A stretch of DNA of 64,000 bases, taken from assembly GCF_900103445.1 (NCBI RefSeq), contig NZ_FNHS01000003.1, positions 62,001 through 126,000 on the forward strand, read 5' to 3'. Under the pieces are notes generated by a model. That model was given only the letters and a program-made list of their open reading frames with translations, was not told the DNA's origin and searched no databases. Position 1 is the first letter of the stretch. Each line of letters begins with the position of its first letter. Made by a program: the position numbers and the translations under genes. Shown here piece after piece: positions 16,021 through 24,801 of the stretch. Source of the stretch: Methylobacterium phyllostachyos (GTDB lineage Bacteria > Pseudomonadota > Alphaproteobacteria > Rhizobiales > Beijerinckiaceae).

Positions 16021-17453
16021 AGACCGCCCTGACTATCCTCGCCCTCGCGCTGCTCTCCGGCCCGGCGCTCGCCGGGCAGGCCCCGGGCGCAGCTTCCGCC
16101 CCGGACGTGCCGGTTAGCGGCAAGGATCGGTTCTACACCTCCGACCAGTTCTCCAACACGGTCTCGGTGGTCGATCCCGCCGCCAACACCCTGCTCGGGG
16201 TGATCCGGCTCGGCGACCCGACGCCGATGAACCTGAGCCCGCTCTATCGCGGGCAGCTTCTGGTTCACGGCATGGGCTTCTCGCCGGACCACAGGACCCT
16301 GCTCGCGGTCTCGATCGGTTCGAACTCCGTGAGCTTCATAGACACGGCGACCAACGCGGTCCGCCACACCGCCTATGTCGGCCGCTCGCCGCACGAAGCC
16401 TTCTTCACGCCGGACGGCCGAGAGGTTTGGGTGAGCGTGCGCGGCGAGGACCATATCGCGGTGCTCGATGCCGCCACCGCCAAGGAGAGCCGCCGGATCA
16501 CCGTACCGAACGGGCCCGGCATGACGATCTTCTCGCCGGACGGCGCCTACGGCTACGTCTGCTCCAGCTTCAGCCCCGAGACCGTCGTCATCGACACCAA
16601 GACCCACACCATCGTCGGCCGCGTGAAGCAAGAGAGCCCGTTCTGCCCCGACATCGCCGCGACGCCGGACGGCAAGCAGGTGTGGTTCACCCTTAAGGAT
16701 GTCGGCCGCACCCAAGTGTTTTCGGCGCGTCCGCCCTTCGCGCCGCTGAAGACGATCGAGACCGGGCCGATCACCAACCACGTCAACATCGTCTCGACCA
16801 AGGCCGGCCAGTTCGCCTACGTGACGATCGGCGGCCTGAACCAGCTCAAGGTGTTCCGCACCGACGACTTCTCTCAGGTCGCCACCATCGCGACCGGCGC
16901 CCTGCCGCACGGGCTCTGGCCCTCGGGCGACGGCAGCCGCGTCTATGTCGGCCTGGAGAACGCCGACATGGCGGCGGTGATCGACACGGCGTCGAACACG
17001 GTGATCGCTGAGGTGCCGATCGGGCAGGGTCCGCAGGGCGTCGCCTACGTCCCGAACGCCGTGCCGGAGGGCGACGGAAAGCAGAACCTCCAGCCGCTGG
17101 GTGCTGCCGGCAAGACCAGCGCGCTGACGCTCACCGGTTCCGATGACAAGCCGGCGACGCAGGTCACCCTGTTCGACCAAGGCGTGCTGCAAACGCTACA
17201 GGCCGCGGTCACAGGACTGCCCGCGAAAATGCCCTTCGTGCTGGCGCTCGCCGCCAATCCGAAGGGAGCGACCGGCCTGGAGCCGCTCGCCGCCTTCATG
17301 ACCAACCCGGCCGGCGCGGCCATCGTCAACGCGATCGGCCCGATCCGACAGGTCACCCGCACGGATGCCGGCGCTAGCCGGCGCTACCTCGTGGTGGTCT
17401 CGGGCAAGCCCGGTGAACTCGGCAGTGTCGTCCAGATGCAGACTGTGGATTGA
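16017..17453 (+). CDS. Exported YVTN beta-propeller protein
   Basis: 478 residues with a signal peptide (cleavage after about residue 20). Repeats such as TSDQFSNTVSVVDPAANTLL, FIDTATNAVRHTAYVG and VYVGLENADMAAVIDTAS give a YVTN/YncE propeller for about 330 residues. The C-terminal 130 residues are a separate unassigned domain. It is coupled to the DUF305 gene (ATGA) and so falls under the same ECF-type promoter. It is related to, but longer than, the protein at 10238. Confidence 0.8.
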   Translation: MKTALTILALALLSGPALAGQAPGAASAPDVPVSGKDRFYTSDQFSNTVSVVDPAANTLLGVIRLGDPTPMNLSPLYRGQLLVHGMGFSPDHRTLLAVSIGSNSVSFIDTATNAVRHTAYVGRSPHEAFFTPDGREVWVSVRGEDHIAVLDAATAKESRRITVPNGPGMTIFSPDGAYGYVCSSFSPETVVIDTKTHTIVGRVKQESPFCPDIAATPDGKQVWFTLKDVGRTQVFSARPPFAPLKTIETGPITNHVNIVSTKAGQFAYVTIGGLNQLKVFRTDDFSQVATIATGALPHGLWPSGDGSRVYVGLENADMAAVIDTASNTVIAEVPIGQGPQGVAYVPNAVPEGDGKQNLQPLGAAGKTSALTLTGSDDKPATQVTLFDQGVLQTLQAAVTGLPAKMPFVLALAANPKGATGLEPLAAFMTNPAGAAIVNAIGPIRQVTRTDAGASRRYLVVVSGKPGELGSVVQMQTVD

Positions 17454-17742
17454 TCGAGTGGGGGGCGCTAGTTCGGAAGGCGAACACTCATAAGAGTACC
17501 TTGGCGGCGCGAGCCCAGTTTCGATGTCTGCTTTCGAGAACGACGTCGGACTGCTTCTACGGCGCAGTTGGGTCGGTAGCCGCATGACCGCTTCGGGTGA
17601 GGTATTGGGGAAGCGGACGTTCCACTGGCGACCCAACCCGGACCAACAGAGCGGTATTGGCCCCTCCCGTAAGCGGTCGTACGCTGATCGCCGCGGGAAG
17701 GTTCGAACCAGGGGTCGAGAAGAGCGATGCGGTGAGATCAGG
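17454..17742. other. Non-coding gap with dispersed-repeat remnants
   Basis: The gap between convergent genes has no convincing gene. GTTGGGTCG at 17567-17575 and its reverse complement at 17629-17637 belong to a family of short intergenic repeats also seen at 24225, 29063, 32561 and 59353. This looks like decayed repeat or transposon sequence. Confidence 0.45.
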
Positions 17743-18906
17743 CTACCGTGAACGCCACAGAGCCCCTACGAGGCCGACGTTGGCTAGGCCCAGCGCAAGC
17801 AGGATCCACCACAGGGCATCCGGGCTTGCGTGGGTCAGGACGAACGCGCCGGCCGGCGGGGCGAGCGCCTGCGCGACTAGACCCGGCCGCGCCAAGCGCC
17901 CGACGACCAGCGGGTAGCGTGCGGGTCCGAACAGGGCCAGAGGCACCGTTCCCCGGGCGATCGAGTAGATCCCGTTGCCGCCGCCGTAGAGGACGAGCCA
18001 GACCCCGACGCCGGGCAGGCCCAGGGCGAGCAGCACCAGGCCGAGGGCGACCAGCGCCAGGGCCGCGGTTAGGGTCCAGAGCGGGTGGTGGCGGCCCTTG
18101 AACGACATCTCCACGATGCGGGCGCCGACCTGCGCCGGGCCGATCAGCGCCCCGTAGGACACCGCCGACGCAAGCGCGACGCCCCGCGCCTGCAGGAGCG
18201 TCAGCAGGTGGACCGACACCAACGACATGATCGCGCCGCCGAGGATCAGCACCCCCGCGAACAGGAGGAACGCACGCCGCTCCGGCGCGGATAGCGGTCC
18301 GGTGTCGGCCTGGCGATGCCCCGTGCCAGCCGGCAGCGCCTGGGCCTTCGGGATCAGCAGGAGCACAAGCGGCAGGGTGACCGTGAGGTGCAGGCCTGCG
18401 TAGGCCAGGCAGGCCCCCCGCCAGCCGACATGCGCGACCAGGAACGCGGAGAGCGGCCAGCACACGGTGCTGGCGAACCCGCCCCACAGGGTCAGCGTCG
18501 TGATCGCCGGCCGCGCCTCCGCGCCGTAGAGCCGGCCGAGGGTCGCGAAGGCCGGGTCATACAGCCCGCAGCCCATGCCAAGGCCGAGGAGCAGCCAGCC
18601 GGCGAGGTAGACCGGCAGAACGGGCGCGAGGGCCAGCGTGGTGAGCCCGACCGTCAGCAGAAGCGCGGCCATCGCCAGGACGGGGCGACCGCCGTGGCGA
18701 TGGATCGCCGCCCCGACGTGCGGCGAGGCGAACGCGGCGACCAGCAGGCCGAGCGATAGCCCACCGACCACCCAGGCCAGGGACCAGCCGGTGCCGTCCG
18801 CCACCGGCCCGGCGAGCACCGCCGGCAGGTAGAACGAGGACCCCCAGGCGAGGATCTCGATCACCCCCAGGGCGGAGATCACCGGCCAGCGTCGACCCTC
18901 GCTCAC
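17743..18906 (-). CDS. MFS transporter of the second arsenic operon
   Basis: 387 residues, about 12 hydrophobic segments, from GTG 18906, which overlaps the stop of the flavoprotein gene (GTGA). Extending the frame upstream would run backwards through the flavoprotein and is rejected. The family is MFS (for example VIEILAWGSSFYLPAVLAG). MFS exporters for arsenicals (ArsJ, ArsK, ArsP-like contexts) are known in ars operons, and this gene lies in the operon arsR, flavoprotein, MFS. The transported compound cannot be told from the sequence. Confidence 0.72.
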   Translation of the reverse strand: MSEGRRWPVISALGVIEILAWGSSFYLPAVLAGPVADGTGWSLAWVVGGLSLGLLVAAFASPHVGAAIHRHGGRPVLAMAALLLTVGLTTLALAPVLPVYLAGWLLLGLGMGCGLYDPAFATLGRLYGAEARPAITTLTLWGGFASTVCWPLSAFLVAHVGWRGACLAYAGLHLTVTLPLVLLLIPKAQALPAGTGHRQADTGPLSAPERRAFLLFAGVLILGGAIMSLVSVHLLTLLQARGVALASAVSYGALIGPAQVGARIVEMSFKGRHHPLWTLTAALALVALGLVLLALGLPGVGVWLVLYGGGNGIYSIARGTVPLALFGPARYPLVVGRLARPGLVAQALAPPAGAFVLTHASPDALWWILLALGLANVGLVGALWRSR

Positions 18907-20249
18907 GCCGCCTGCCCGCAGCAGGACGCCGTCCGAGGATCGGGGGCCGGCTCGCCACAACAGCCATATTCCCTGCGCGACGTCGAGCACACGCCCGTTT
19001 CCGGGAGGGTCAACTGCACGGCATCGGCGGCGGCCAAATCGCCGTCCAGCGCAGCCACGATCGAGCGCACCTGCTCGTAGCCCGTCATCATCAGAAACGT
19101 CGGCGCACGGCCGTAGCTCTTGATGCCGGCCGTGTAGAACCCCGGTTCGGGGTGCGCGAGCTCGCGATGGCCGTGAGGATAGACCGTTCCGCATGAATGC
19201 AGGTTCGGATCGATCAGCGGCGCGAGCGCGCGGGCGCCCTCAAGCCAAGGATCAAGGTCGAGGCGGAGGTCCCGGGTGAGCGCCAGATCGGGCCGCTGGC
19301 CGGTCGCGGCCACAAGGTTGTCGACCGGGCCGAGCACGCGTGGCCCGCAGCACGTCTCGCCTTCGACCAAAAGCTTCCCCCCTTCGGGCTTCACCCCCGT
19401 CACCGCGAACCCCTTGGTCAGTCGGACGCGGCCGCCCTCGACGAGGGCGCGCAGGTTGCTGCCGAGCGCGCCACGCGCGGCGAGTTTGTCGTTCGCGCCC
19501 CCGCCGTAAAGCCGCGTCAGATCCGAGCCGCGGGTCGCCCACAGGATTACGGTGCCCTCGGCATCCTCGGCCAGCCGGGCGAGGTCCAGCAGCACGTTGG
19601 CCGCCGAATGCCCCCCTCCGACGACGAGCGTCGTCTTGCCGGCATAGACGCCCCGTTCCCGTTCCAGGACATCCGGGACGCGGTAGGTGATCCGATCCTC
19701 CAAGTCGGCTTCGCCCGCGGCGGGAAGGCCGTTGGCCCCGGCAGGGTTCGGGCTCGCCCAAGTCCCGGAGGCGTCGATCACCGCGCGGGCGAGGTCGCGC
19801 CTCGCTCGGCCTTGCCCATCCGTCGCCGCGAGCACGAAGGGCCGCGTCTCGCGGCCCCGGGAGATCACCTTATCGATGCCGTGGCGGCCGATGGCGTGGA
19901 CGCGGACGCCGGTCTCGACAATGGCGGCCACCTCCGGTGCGGCGGCGAGGGGTGCGAGATAGGCCTCCACCAACTCATGCCCGGTCGGATAGCCATCCGC
20001 GGGCGGCTCCGACCACCCTGTCGCCAGCAGGATCCGCCGCGCCGCCGGGTCGATGTTGAACTCCCACGGCGAGAACAGCCGGACGTGGCCCCAGTCGCGT
20101 ACGTTCGCGGCGACGGCCGCCCCCGCCTCGTAGACCTTTACGGGCAGGCCGCGTTCCAGGCAGTGCGCCGCGGTCGCCAGGCCCACGGGGCCGGCGCCGA
20201 TCACCGCGACCGGCAGACGGGACAAGCTCTCGATCATCGCTTCCTCCAT
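18903..20249 (-). CDS. FAD/NAD(P)-dependent flavoprotein monooxygenase, ars-operon type
   Basis: 448 residues. GAGPVGLATAAHCLERG at the N-terminus is the FAD dinucleotide-binding motif and VVGGGHSAANVLLDLARLA in the middle is the NAD(P)-binding one, with the monooxygenase-like FSPWEFNIDP near 61. The C-terminus is Cys-rich (REYGCCGEP and TASCCGQAA), as in flavoproteins encoded in ars operons. Such proteins (ArsO-like) are thought to act on arsenicals, but the reaction is not firmly settled. It is followed by an MFS gene and preceded by an ArsR-type regulator. Confidence 0.75.
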   Translation of the reverse strand: MEEAMIESLSRLPVAVIGAGPVGLATAAHCLERGLPVKVYEAGAAVAANVRDWGHVRLFSPWEFNIDPAARRILLATGWSEPPADGYPTGHELVEAYLAPLAAAPEVAAIVETGVRVHAIGRHGIDKVISRGRETRPFVLAATDGQGRARRDLARAVIDASGTWASPNPAGANGLPAAGEADLEDRITYRVPDVLERERGVYAGKTTLVVGGGHSAANVLLDLARLAEDAEGTVILWATRGSDLTRLYGGGANDKLAARGALGSNLRALVEGGRVRLTKGFAVTGVKPEGGKLLVEGETCCGPRVLGPVDNLVAATGQRPDLALTRDLRLDLDPWLEGARALAPLIDPNLHSCGTVYPHGHRELAHPEPGFYTAGIKSYGRAPTFLMMTGYEQVRSIVAALDGDLAAADAVQLTLPETGVCSTSRREYGCCGEPAPDPRTASCCGQAA

Positions 20250-20264
20250 TATTTCCAGAAATAT

Positions 20265-20274
20265 CGAATTAACG
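20265..20274. promoter_or_regulatory. Shared motif CGAATTAACG before the flavoprotein gene
   Basis: The 10-mer CGAATTAnCG occurs here, just upstream of the flavoprotein start, and again at 20656-20665 upstream of the arsR-type gene. It is a candidate recognition element for the regulator encoded between the two sites. Two copies only. Confidence 0.35.
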
Positions 20275-20285
20275 GACCGAAAAAA

Positions 20286-20600
20286 TCAGGCGGCCGTGCT
20301 CGTGCCGACGCAGCCCGCGTCCGCGCAGCACTCATTCACGAGGAAGCCGACGAGATCGTTCATCGCGGGATAGACCGCCCGGCAGATGAGGGAGGTGGCG
20401 TGACGCTCCTGCGTGACCAAGCCGGTGAGGATCAGGCGGTGAAGGTGGTGGGACAGCGTCGAGGCCGCGATGCCCAGCCGGTCCTGAACCTGGCCCACCG
20501 GCAGGCCCGCATGACCCGCCCGGACCAGGGTCCGGTAGATGGCGAGGCGGGTCGGGTTGCCGAGGGCCTCAAGCTGCTTGGCGGCTTGTTCGAGGTTCAT
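20286..20600 (-). CDS. arsR: ArsR-family regulator
   Basis: 104 residues. The winged helix is clear: LGNPTRLAIYRTLVRAG, then GIAASTLSHHLHRLILTGLV. The tail ends NECCADAGC, so three cysteines are available for As(III) or similar metalloid sensing, though not at the classic ELCVCDL position. It would repress the operon 20600-17743 until inducer binds. Confidence 0.85.
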   Translation of the reverse strand: MNLEQAAKQLEALGNPTRLAIYRTLVRAGHAGLPVGQVQDRLGIAASTLSHHLHRLILTGLVTQERHATSLICRAVYPAMNDLVGFLVNECCADAGCVGTSTAA

Positions 20601-20655
20601 GGAAATAAGCTGGCCGATGACCTATGACCGGTCAAGACACTATTTCGACGATTGC

Positions 20656-20665
20656 CGAATTAGCG
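20656..20665. promoter_or_regulatory. Shared motif CGAATTAGCG before arsR
   Basis: It lies 56 bases upstream of the arsR start, in the gap after arsB, next to TATTTCGACGATTGC. It pairs with the copy at 20265. Confidence 0.35.
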
Positions 20666-20681
20666 ACGTATCGGGGGGCCA

Positions 20682-21977
20682 TTACCGCGTGCCGAGCAGC
20701 GGCAGCCAGGCCGCCAGCGCCAGAAGCGTGACCAGCAGCACGGGCGGGGTGATGACCAGTCCGACCTTCATGTACTGGCCCCAGGTGATCCTCTGGCCCT
20801 TGCTGTCGAGGACGTGCAGCCACAGCAGCGTGGCGAGGCTTCCGATGGGCGTGAACTTGGGCCCAAGGTCGCAGCCGATCACGTTGGCGTAGACCATGAG
20901 CTCGCGTGTCAGCGGCGACAGGTCCGGCGCCTGCTGGATCGAGAGCGCCCCGATCAGCACGCTCGGCATGTTGTTCATGACGGACGACAGGATCGCGGCG
21001 GCGAAGCCGGTGCCGACCGTGGCGACCCACGGGCCGTGCCCGGCGAGCCAGACCAGCCCCCTGGCGAGCTCGTCGGTCAGCCCGGCGTTCCGCAGGCCGT
21101 AGACCACGAGGTACATGCCGAGGCTGAACAGGACGATCTGCCAGGGTGCGCCGGTCAGCACCTTGCGGATCGGGATGATGCCGCCCCGGTTCGCGAGCAG
21201 CAGCAGCACCGCGGCGCCGGCACAGGTGACCGCCGACACCGGCACCCCGAACGGGGCGGTGACGAAGTAGGCGAGCAGCAGGACGCCCAGGAGCGGGAAG
21301 GCCGCCCGGAACACCAGCGGGTCGCGGATCGCCGCGGCCGGGCGTTCGAGCGCATCGACCGGGTAGGACGCCGGCACGTCCCGCCGGAAATAGGCCCACA
21401 GCACCAGCAGGGTCGCCGCCAGGGACACGAGGTCCACGGGCACCATCACGGCGGCGTACCGGCCGAACGTCACGTCGAAGAAGTTGGCCGAGACGATGTT
21501 GACGAGGTTCGAGATCACCAGCGGCAGGGAGGTCGAATCCGCCACGAACCCGCAGGCGACGATGAAGGCGAGCGCCGCCGCCGGCTTGAAGTCGAGGCGC
21601 AGCAGGATCGCCAGCACGATCGGCGTCAGCAGCAGCGCCGCTCCGTCATTGGCGAAGAACGCCGCGATCGCGGCACCCAGCAGGATCACCAGCGGGAACA
21701 GCCGCCGGCCCCGGCCGCCGCCCCACCGGGCGATGTGCAGGGCCGCCCAATGGAAGAACCCGGCCTCGTCGAGCAGGAGCGAGATGATGATGAGCGCCAC
21801 GAAGGTGAAGGTGGCGTCCCAGACGATGTGCCAGACGATCGGGATGTCGCCGAGATGGATCACCCCGGTGATCAGCGCGACGCCGGCGCCGGCGAGGGCG
21901 CTCCACCCGATCCCCAGCCCCTTCGGCTGCCAGATGACGAAGACGAGGGTGACGAGGAAGATGGCGAGCGCGAGCAT
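20682..21977 (-). CDS. arsB: ArsB-type arsenite efflux permease
   Basis: 431 residues with about 12 membrane segments. [35 protein letters not shown] and [15 protein letters not shown] are the characteristic ArsB stretches. It exports As(OH)3 across the inner membrane. It lies downstream of two arsenate reductase genes in the operon starting at 23310. Confidence 0.92.
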   Translation of the reverse strand: MLALAIFLVTLVFVIWQPKGLGIGWSALAGAGVALITGVIHLGDIPIVWHIVWDATFTFVALIIISLLLDEAGFFHWAALHIARWGGGRGRRLFPLVILLGAAIAAFFANDGAALLLTPIVLAILLRLDFKPAAALAFIVACGFVADSTSLPLVISNLVNIVSANFFDVTFGRYAAVMVPVDLVSLAATLLVLWAYFRRDVPASYPVDALERPAAAIRDPLVFRAAFPLLGVLLLAYFVTAPFGVPVSAVTCAGAAVLLLLANRGGIIPIRKVLTGAPWQIVLFSLGMYLVVYGLRNAGLTDELARGLVWLAGHGPWVATVGTGFAAAILSSVMNNMPSVLIGALSIQQAPDLSPLTRELMVYANVIGCDLGPKFTPIGSLATLLWLHVLDSKGQRITWGQYMKVGLVITPPVLLVTLLALAAWLPLLGTR

Positions 21978-22011
21978 CCGGGCGTTTTCTTCTTCTTGGT
22001 TTGCGTGACGA

Positions 22012-22434
22012 TCAGGCGGTGCCGATGCGGCGGCCGTGTTCGTCCACGACCCGCTCGCCGTCCTCTTTGACGAACTCGCCCCGCTGCACCGGCAAGAGGT
22101 CCAGCACGGCCTCGGACGGGCGGCACAGGCGCACGCCCTTGGGCGTGACCACGAGCGGCCGGTTGAGCAGGATCGGATGCGCCTCGATCGCGTCCAGGAG
22201 TTGCTCGTCGGTCAGCGCAGGGTCCCCGAGTTCGGCGAACGGCGTGCCCTTCGCGCGCAGGGCGTCACGCACCGACAGGCCGGCGCGGTCCAGCATGCGC
22301 TTGATGAGCGTCCTGTTCGGCGGGGTCTTCAGGTACTCGACCACGTGCGGCTCGATGCCGGCGTTGCGGATCATCGCGAGGGTGTTGCGCGACGTGCCAC
22401 AATCCGGGTTATGGTAGATGACGACGTCCATCAC
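22012..22434 (-). CDS. arsC: Arsenate reductase, glutaredoxin-coupled (ArsC, Spx/ArsC fold)
   Basis: 140 residues. The catalytic cysteine is in [16 protein letters not shown], and [20 protein letters not shown] holds the conserved arginine that binds arsenate. It reduces As(V) to As(III) using glutathione and glutaredoxin. ATGA overlap with the upstream thioredoxin-type reductase gene means two unrelated arsenate reductases are made from one operon. Confidence 0.92.
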   Translation of the reverse strand: MMDVVIYHNPDCGTSRNTLAMIRNAGIEPHVVEYLKTPPNRTLIKRMLDRAGLSVRDALRAKGTPFAELGDPALTDEQLLDAIEAHPILLNRPLVVTPKGVRLCRPSEAVLDLLPVQRGEFVKEDGERVVDEHGRRIGTA

Positions 22435-22958
22435 GCGACCTCCGGGCGGGCCGAGGTCGCGCCGGCCATCTGGCCGATCTCCCGGACCTTCGACGACAGG
22501 GCGACCTGGTCGAGGCTGCCGAGCGGCAGCGCGACGAGGGCGGTGATGCGGTTCTTCAGGTAGCGCTGTGCGGTGACGAACGCGCGCTTGCGCTCCATCT
22601 CCGAGCCTTCCGCCGCGGCGGGGTCTTCGATGCCCCAGTGGGCGGTCACCGGTTGGCTGGGCCAGAGTGGGCAGGCCTCGCCGGCGGCGTTGTCACAGAC
22701 GGTGAAGACGAAATCGAGGACCGGGGCGCCGGGGGCAGCGAACTCGTCCCAGGACTTCGAGCGCAGGCCCTCGGTCGGGTAGTCGTTCTCCCGCAGCACC
22801 TGGAGCGCGAGCGGATGCGGCTCGCCCTTCGGATGGCTCCCGGCCGAGAAGGCCCGGAAACGGCCGCCGCCATCCTTGTTGAGCATCGCCTCGGCCAGGA
22901 TCGAGCGGGCCGAGTTGCCGGTGCAGAGGAATAGGACGTTGTAGGTGGGCTCAGGCAT
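22431..22958 (-). CDS. arsC: Arsenate reductase, low-molecular-weight phosphatase type
   Basis: 175 residues. VLFLCTGNSARSILAEAMLN carries the CX5R phosphatase loop, and FVFTVCDNAAGEACPLWP has the extra cysteines used in the disulfide cascade of this class. It overlaps the regulator gene by 8 bases. Reductant is thioredoxin or a mycothiol/glutathione system depending on the subclass. Confidence 0.9.
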   Translation of the reverse strand: MPEPTYNVLFLCTGNSARSILAEAMLNKDGGGRFRAFSAGSHPKGEPHPLALQVLRENDYPTEGLRSKSWDEFAAPGAPVLDFVFTVCDNAAGEACPLWPSQPVTAHWGIEDPAAAEGSEMERKRAFVTAQRYLKNRITALVALPLGSLDQVALSSKVREIGQMAGATSARPEVA

Positions 22959-23310
22959 GGACGGCGGCTCCGGTGGTGCAATCGCAGGCGGCGAGCGCGG
23001 CCACGGCCGGGGCGCAGACCTCCGGATGGCCCTGGCAGCAGTCGCGCATCAGGAACTGGACCAAGTCCGACAGCGCCGGATAGGCGGCGCTGTAGATGAT
23101 CGAGCGGCCCTCGCGGCGGGAGGTGACCAGCCCCGCGTGGCTCAGTTCCTTAAGGTGATGGGACACTGTCGCCGGGGACACGCCGACCGCGTCGGCCAGG
23201 ACACCGGAGGCCCGACCCGCGGGCCCGGCGGTCACGAGCGCCCGCACCAGGCGGAGGCGGTGTTCCTGCCCGAGGGCCAGGAAGGCTGCGAGGGCTTGCG
23301 TCTCGTCCAT
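22951..23310 (-). CDS. arsR: ArsR-family regulator of the arsC-arsC-arsB operon
   Basis: 119 residues from ATG 23310. The winged helix is in LGQEHRLRLVRALVTAG and SPATVSHHLKELSHAGLV. The C-terminal RDCCQGHPEVC and CDCTTG supply possible metalloid ligands. An inverted repeat lies 15 bases upstream, where it could control both this operon and the divergent arsH. Confidence 0.88.
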   Translation of the reverse strand: MDETQALAAFLALGQEHRLRLVRALVTAGPAGRASGVLADAVGVSPATVSHHLKELSHAGLVTSRREGRSIIYSAAYPALSDLVQFLMRDCCQGHPEVCAPAVAALAACDCTTGAAVHA

Positions 23311-23324
23311 CTTCGGTACAACTA

Positions 23325-23340
23325 TCAAATTACCTTTTGA
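23325..23340. promoter_or_regulatory. Candidate ArsR operator between arsR and arsH
   Basis: TCAAATTACCTTTTGA: arms TCAAA and TTTGA around 6 bases, central in the 50-base divergent gap. The AT content is unlike the surrounding GC-rich DNA. It is a natural position for one repressor to control both directions. Confidence 0.6.
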
Positions 23341-23360
23341 ATGTACAGGAATGAAGATCC

Positions 23361-24107
23361 GTGGACAAGCCCACCCCATCCTTCACCGACGGGATGCCGA
23401 ACCTCAGCGAGGCGCACTTCGAGGTGCCGACCGCGGAGCGGATGGCGGCGACGGCCCCGCCCGCCCACGCGCCGCGCTTCCTGATCCTCTACGGGTCGCT
23501 TCGGGAGCGGTCGTTCAGCCGCTTCCTCGCCTACGAGGCGGCACGCCTGCTGGAAGCGATGGGCGGCGACGTGCGCATCTTCCACGCGGACGGGCTGCCC
23601 TTGCCGGACGACACCACCGCCGACCACCCCAAGGTTCAGGAGCTGCGCAACCTCTCGATCTGGTCCGAGGGCCAAGTCTGGGTATCCCCGGAGCGGCACG
23701 GCAACATGACCGGCGTGATGAAAGCCCAAGTCGACTGGCTGCCGCTCAGCGAGGGTTCGGTCCGTCCGACGCAGGGGCGCACGCTGGCCGTCATGCAGGT
23801 CTCGGGCGGCTCGCAGAGCTTCAACGCCGTGAACTCCCTGCGGGTGCTCGGCCGCTGGATGCGGATGATCACCATCCCGAACCAGTCCTCGGTGCCGATG
23901 GCCTACAAGGAATTCGACGATGCCGGTCGGATGAAACCGGGCCCGCTCTACGACCGTGTCGTCGACGTCTGCGAGGAGCTGATGAAGTTCACGCTGCTGA
24001 CACGTGGGCGGGCCGACTACCTCGTCGACCGATACAGCGAGCGGAAGGAGCGCGAACCGGCACGCCTTCAGGCTGTCGCCGCCGACATCGGGTTCGCAAA
24101 ACGGTAG
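23361..24107 (+). CDS. arsH: ArsH NADPH-dependent FMN oxidoreductase
   Basis: 248 residues. [40 protein letters not shown] and [20 protein letters not shown] are classic ArsH/NADPH-FMN reductase stretches. ArsH oxidises trivalent organoarsenicals to the pentavalent forms. It is transcribed away from the ars operon, sharing its control region. Confidence 0.92.
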   Translation: MDKPTPSFTDGMPNLSEAHFEVPTAERMAATAPPAHAPRFLILYGSLRERSFSRFLAYEAARLLEAMGGDVRIFHADGLPLPDDTTADHPKVQELRNLSIWSEGQVWVSPERHGNMTGVMKAQVDWLPLSEGSVRPTQGRTLAVMQVSGGSQSFNAVNSLRVLGRWMRMITIPNQSSVPMAYKEFDDAGRMKPGPLYDRVVDVCEELMKFTLLTRGRADYLVDRYSERKEREPARLQAVAADIGFAKR

Positions 24108-24224
24108 GACGCCTGCCTCCGAGATCGATGTCATATCGGCGGGTTCAGCGGCAACGCCCGCTCTTGTGCATCGCTGCCTGGAAGCAGACCGGCAGAAAGC
24201 CACCCCGAGCAGACCTCCCGTCAT

Positions 24225-24290
24225 CGACCCAACCAAGTCGCCCAGACTGTCATCGGCGTGTCTCCAAAGCGGCCGTCGGGCAACTTCAGT
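24225..24290 (-). repeat. Degenerate dispersed repeat, copy A
   Basis: CGACCCAACC followed by about 55 bases closely resembles 29063-29127 (shared core GTCTCCAAAGCGG). The gap 24108-24413 around it holds no gene. The two copies are in the same orientation and bracket the molybdate/fluoride modules. Confidence 0.55.
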
Positions 24291-24413
24291 CCGGTATCGC
24301 GGCCGATCTTCGACACTGCAGCCAGAACCGAACCCTTTCACGCCCGCTGCGGTCGCAACTATGACACCCCTGGGAGAGGCCGCTTGGACAGTCGGCATCA
24401 AGGGGATTGGCGA

Positions 24414-24764
24414 TTGGACGAACCCAATATCCGTCTGCGCGTCGAGCTGCGGACTGACATCTTGCTCGGACCGGGCAAGGCTGACCTCCTGCAAGGCATC
24501 CGGGAAACCGGCTCGATCGCTGCCGCCGGGCGGCGCATGGGCATGAGCTACAAGCGGGCTTGGTATCTCATCGACACGCTGAACGGCGCGTTTCGTGACC
24601 CGCTCGTCACGGCGAACAAAGGCGGCCGGACCGGCGGCGGGGCACAGCTCACGCCCATGGGGGACGCGGTGCTGGACGCATACCGGCGAATGGAGACGGC
24701 TGCGACCAAGGCCGTCACGGACGACCTGGCGCAGCTCACCGGCCTGCTCAAGCCCCCAGTTTGA
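24414..24764 (+). CDS. modE: ModE-type molybdate-responsive regulator, HTH only
   Basis: 116 residues if it starts at TTG 24414 (AAGGGG 8 bases upstream); TTG 24384, behind GGGAGAGG, is an equally possible start. ILLGPGKADLLQGIRETGSI and MGMSYKRAWYLIDTLN are the ModE DNA-binding helices. The molybdate-binding MOP/DI domains of full ModE are absent, as in many alphaproteobacterial homologues. A perfect 9-bp palindrome before modA, 5 bases after this gene, is its likely binding site. Confidence 0.8.
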   Translation: MDEPNIRLRVELRTDILLGPGKADLLQGIRETGSIAAAGRRMGMSYKRAWYLIDTLNGAFRDPLVTANKGGRTGGGAQLTPMGDAVLDAYRRMETAATKAVTDDLAQLTGLLKPPV

Positions 24765-24769
24765 CTTGT

Positions 24770-24793
24770 CGATATAGCCGCTCCGCTATATCG
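24770..24793 (+). promoter_or_regulatory. ModE-box-like palindrome before modA
   Basis: CGATATAGC (24770-24778) and GCTATATCG (24785-24793) form a perfect inverted repeat around a 6-base spacer. The TATA-containing half-sites and the 6-base spacing match the known ModE recognition pattern. Binding here would block modABC when molybdate is plentiful. Confidence 0.8.
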
Positions 24794-24801
24794 CCATACG
24801 C

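Noticed and set aside
19197..22070. Long plus-strand frames opposite the flavoprotein and arsB
   Set aside because: Low-complexity charged text typical of antisense frames in GC-rich DNA.
23325..24494. 389-codon minus-strand frame opposite arsH
   Set aside because: Antisense shadow; ArsH motifs are intact on the plus strand.
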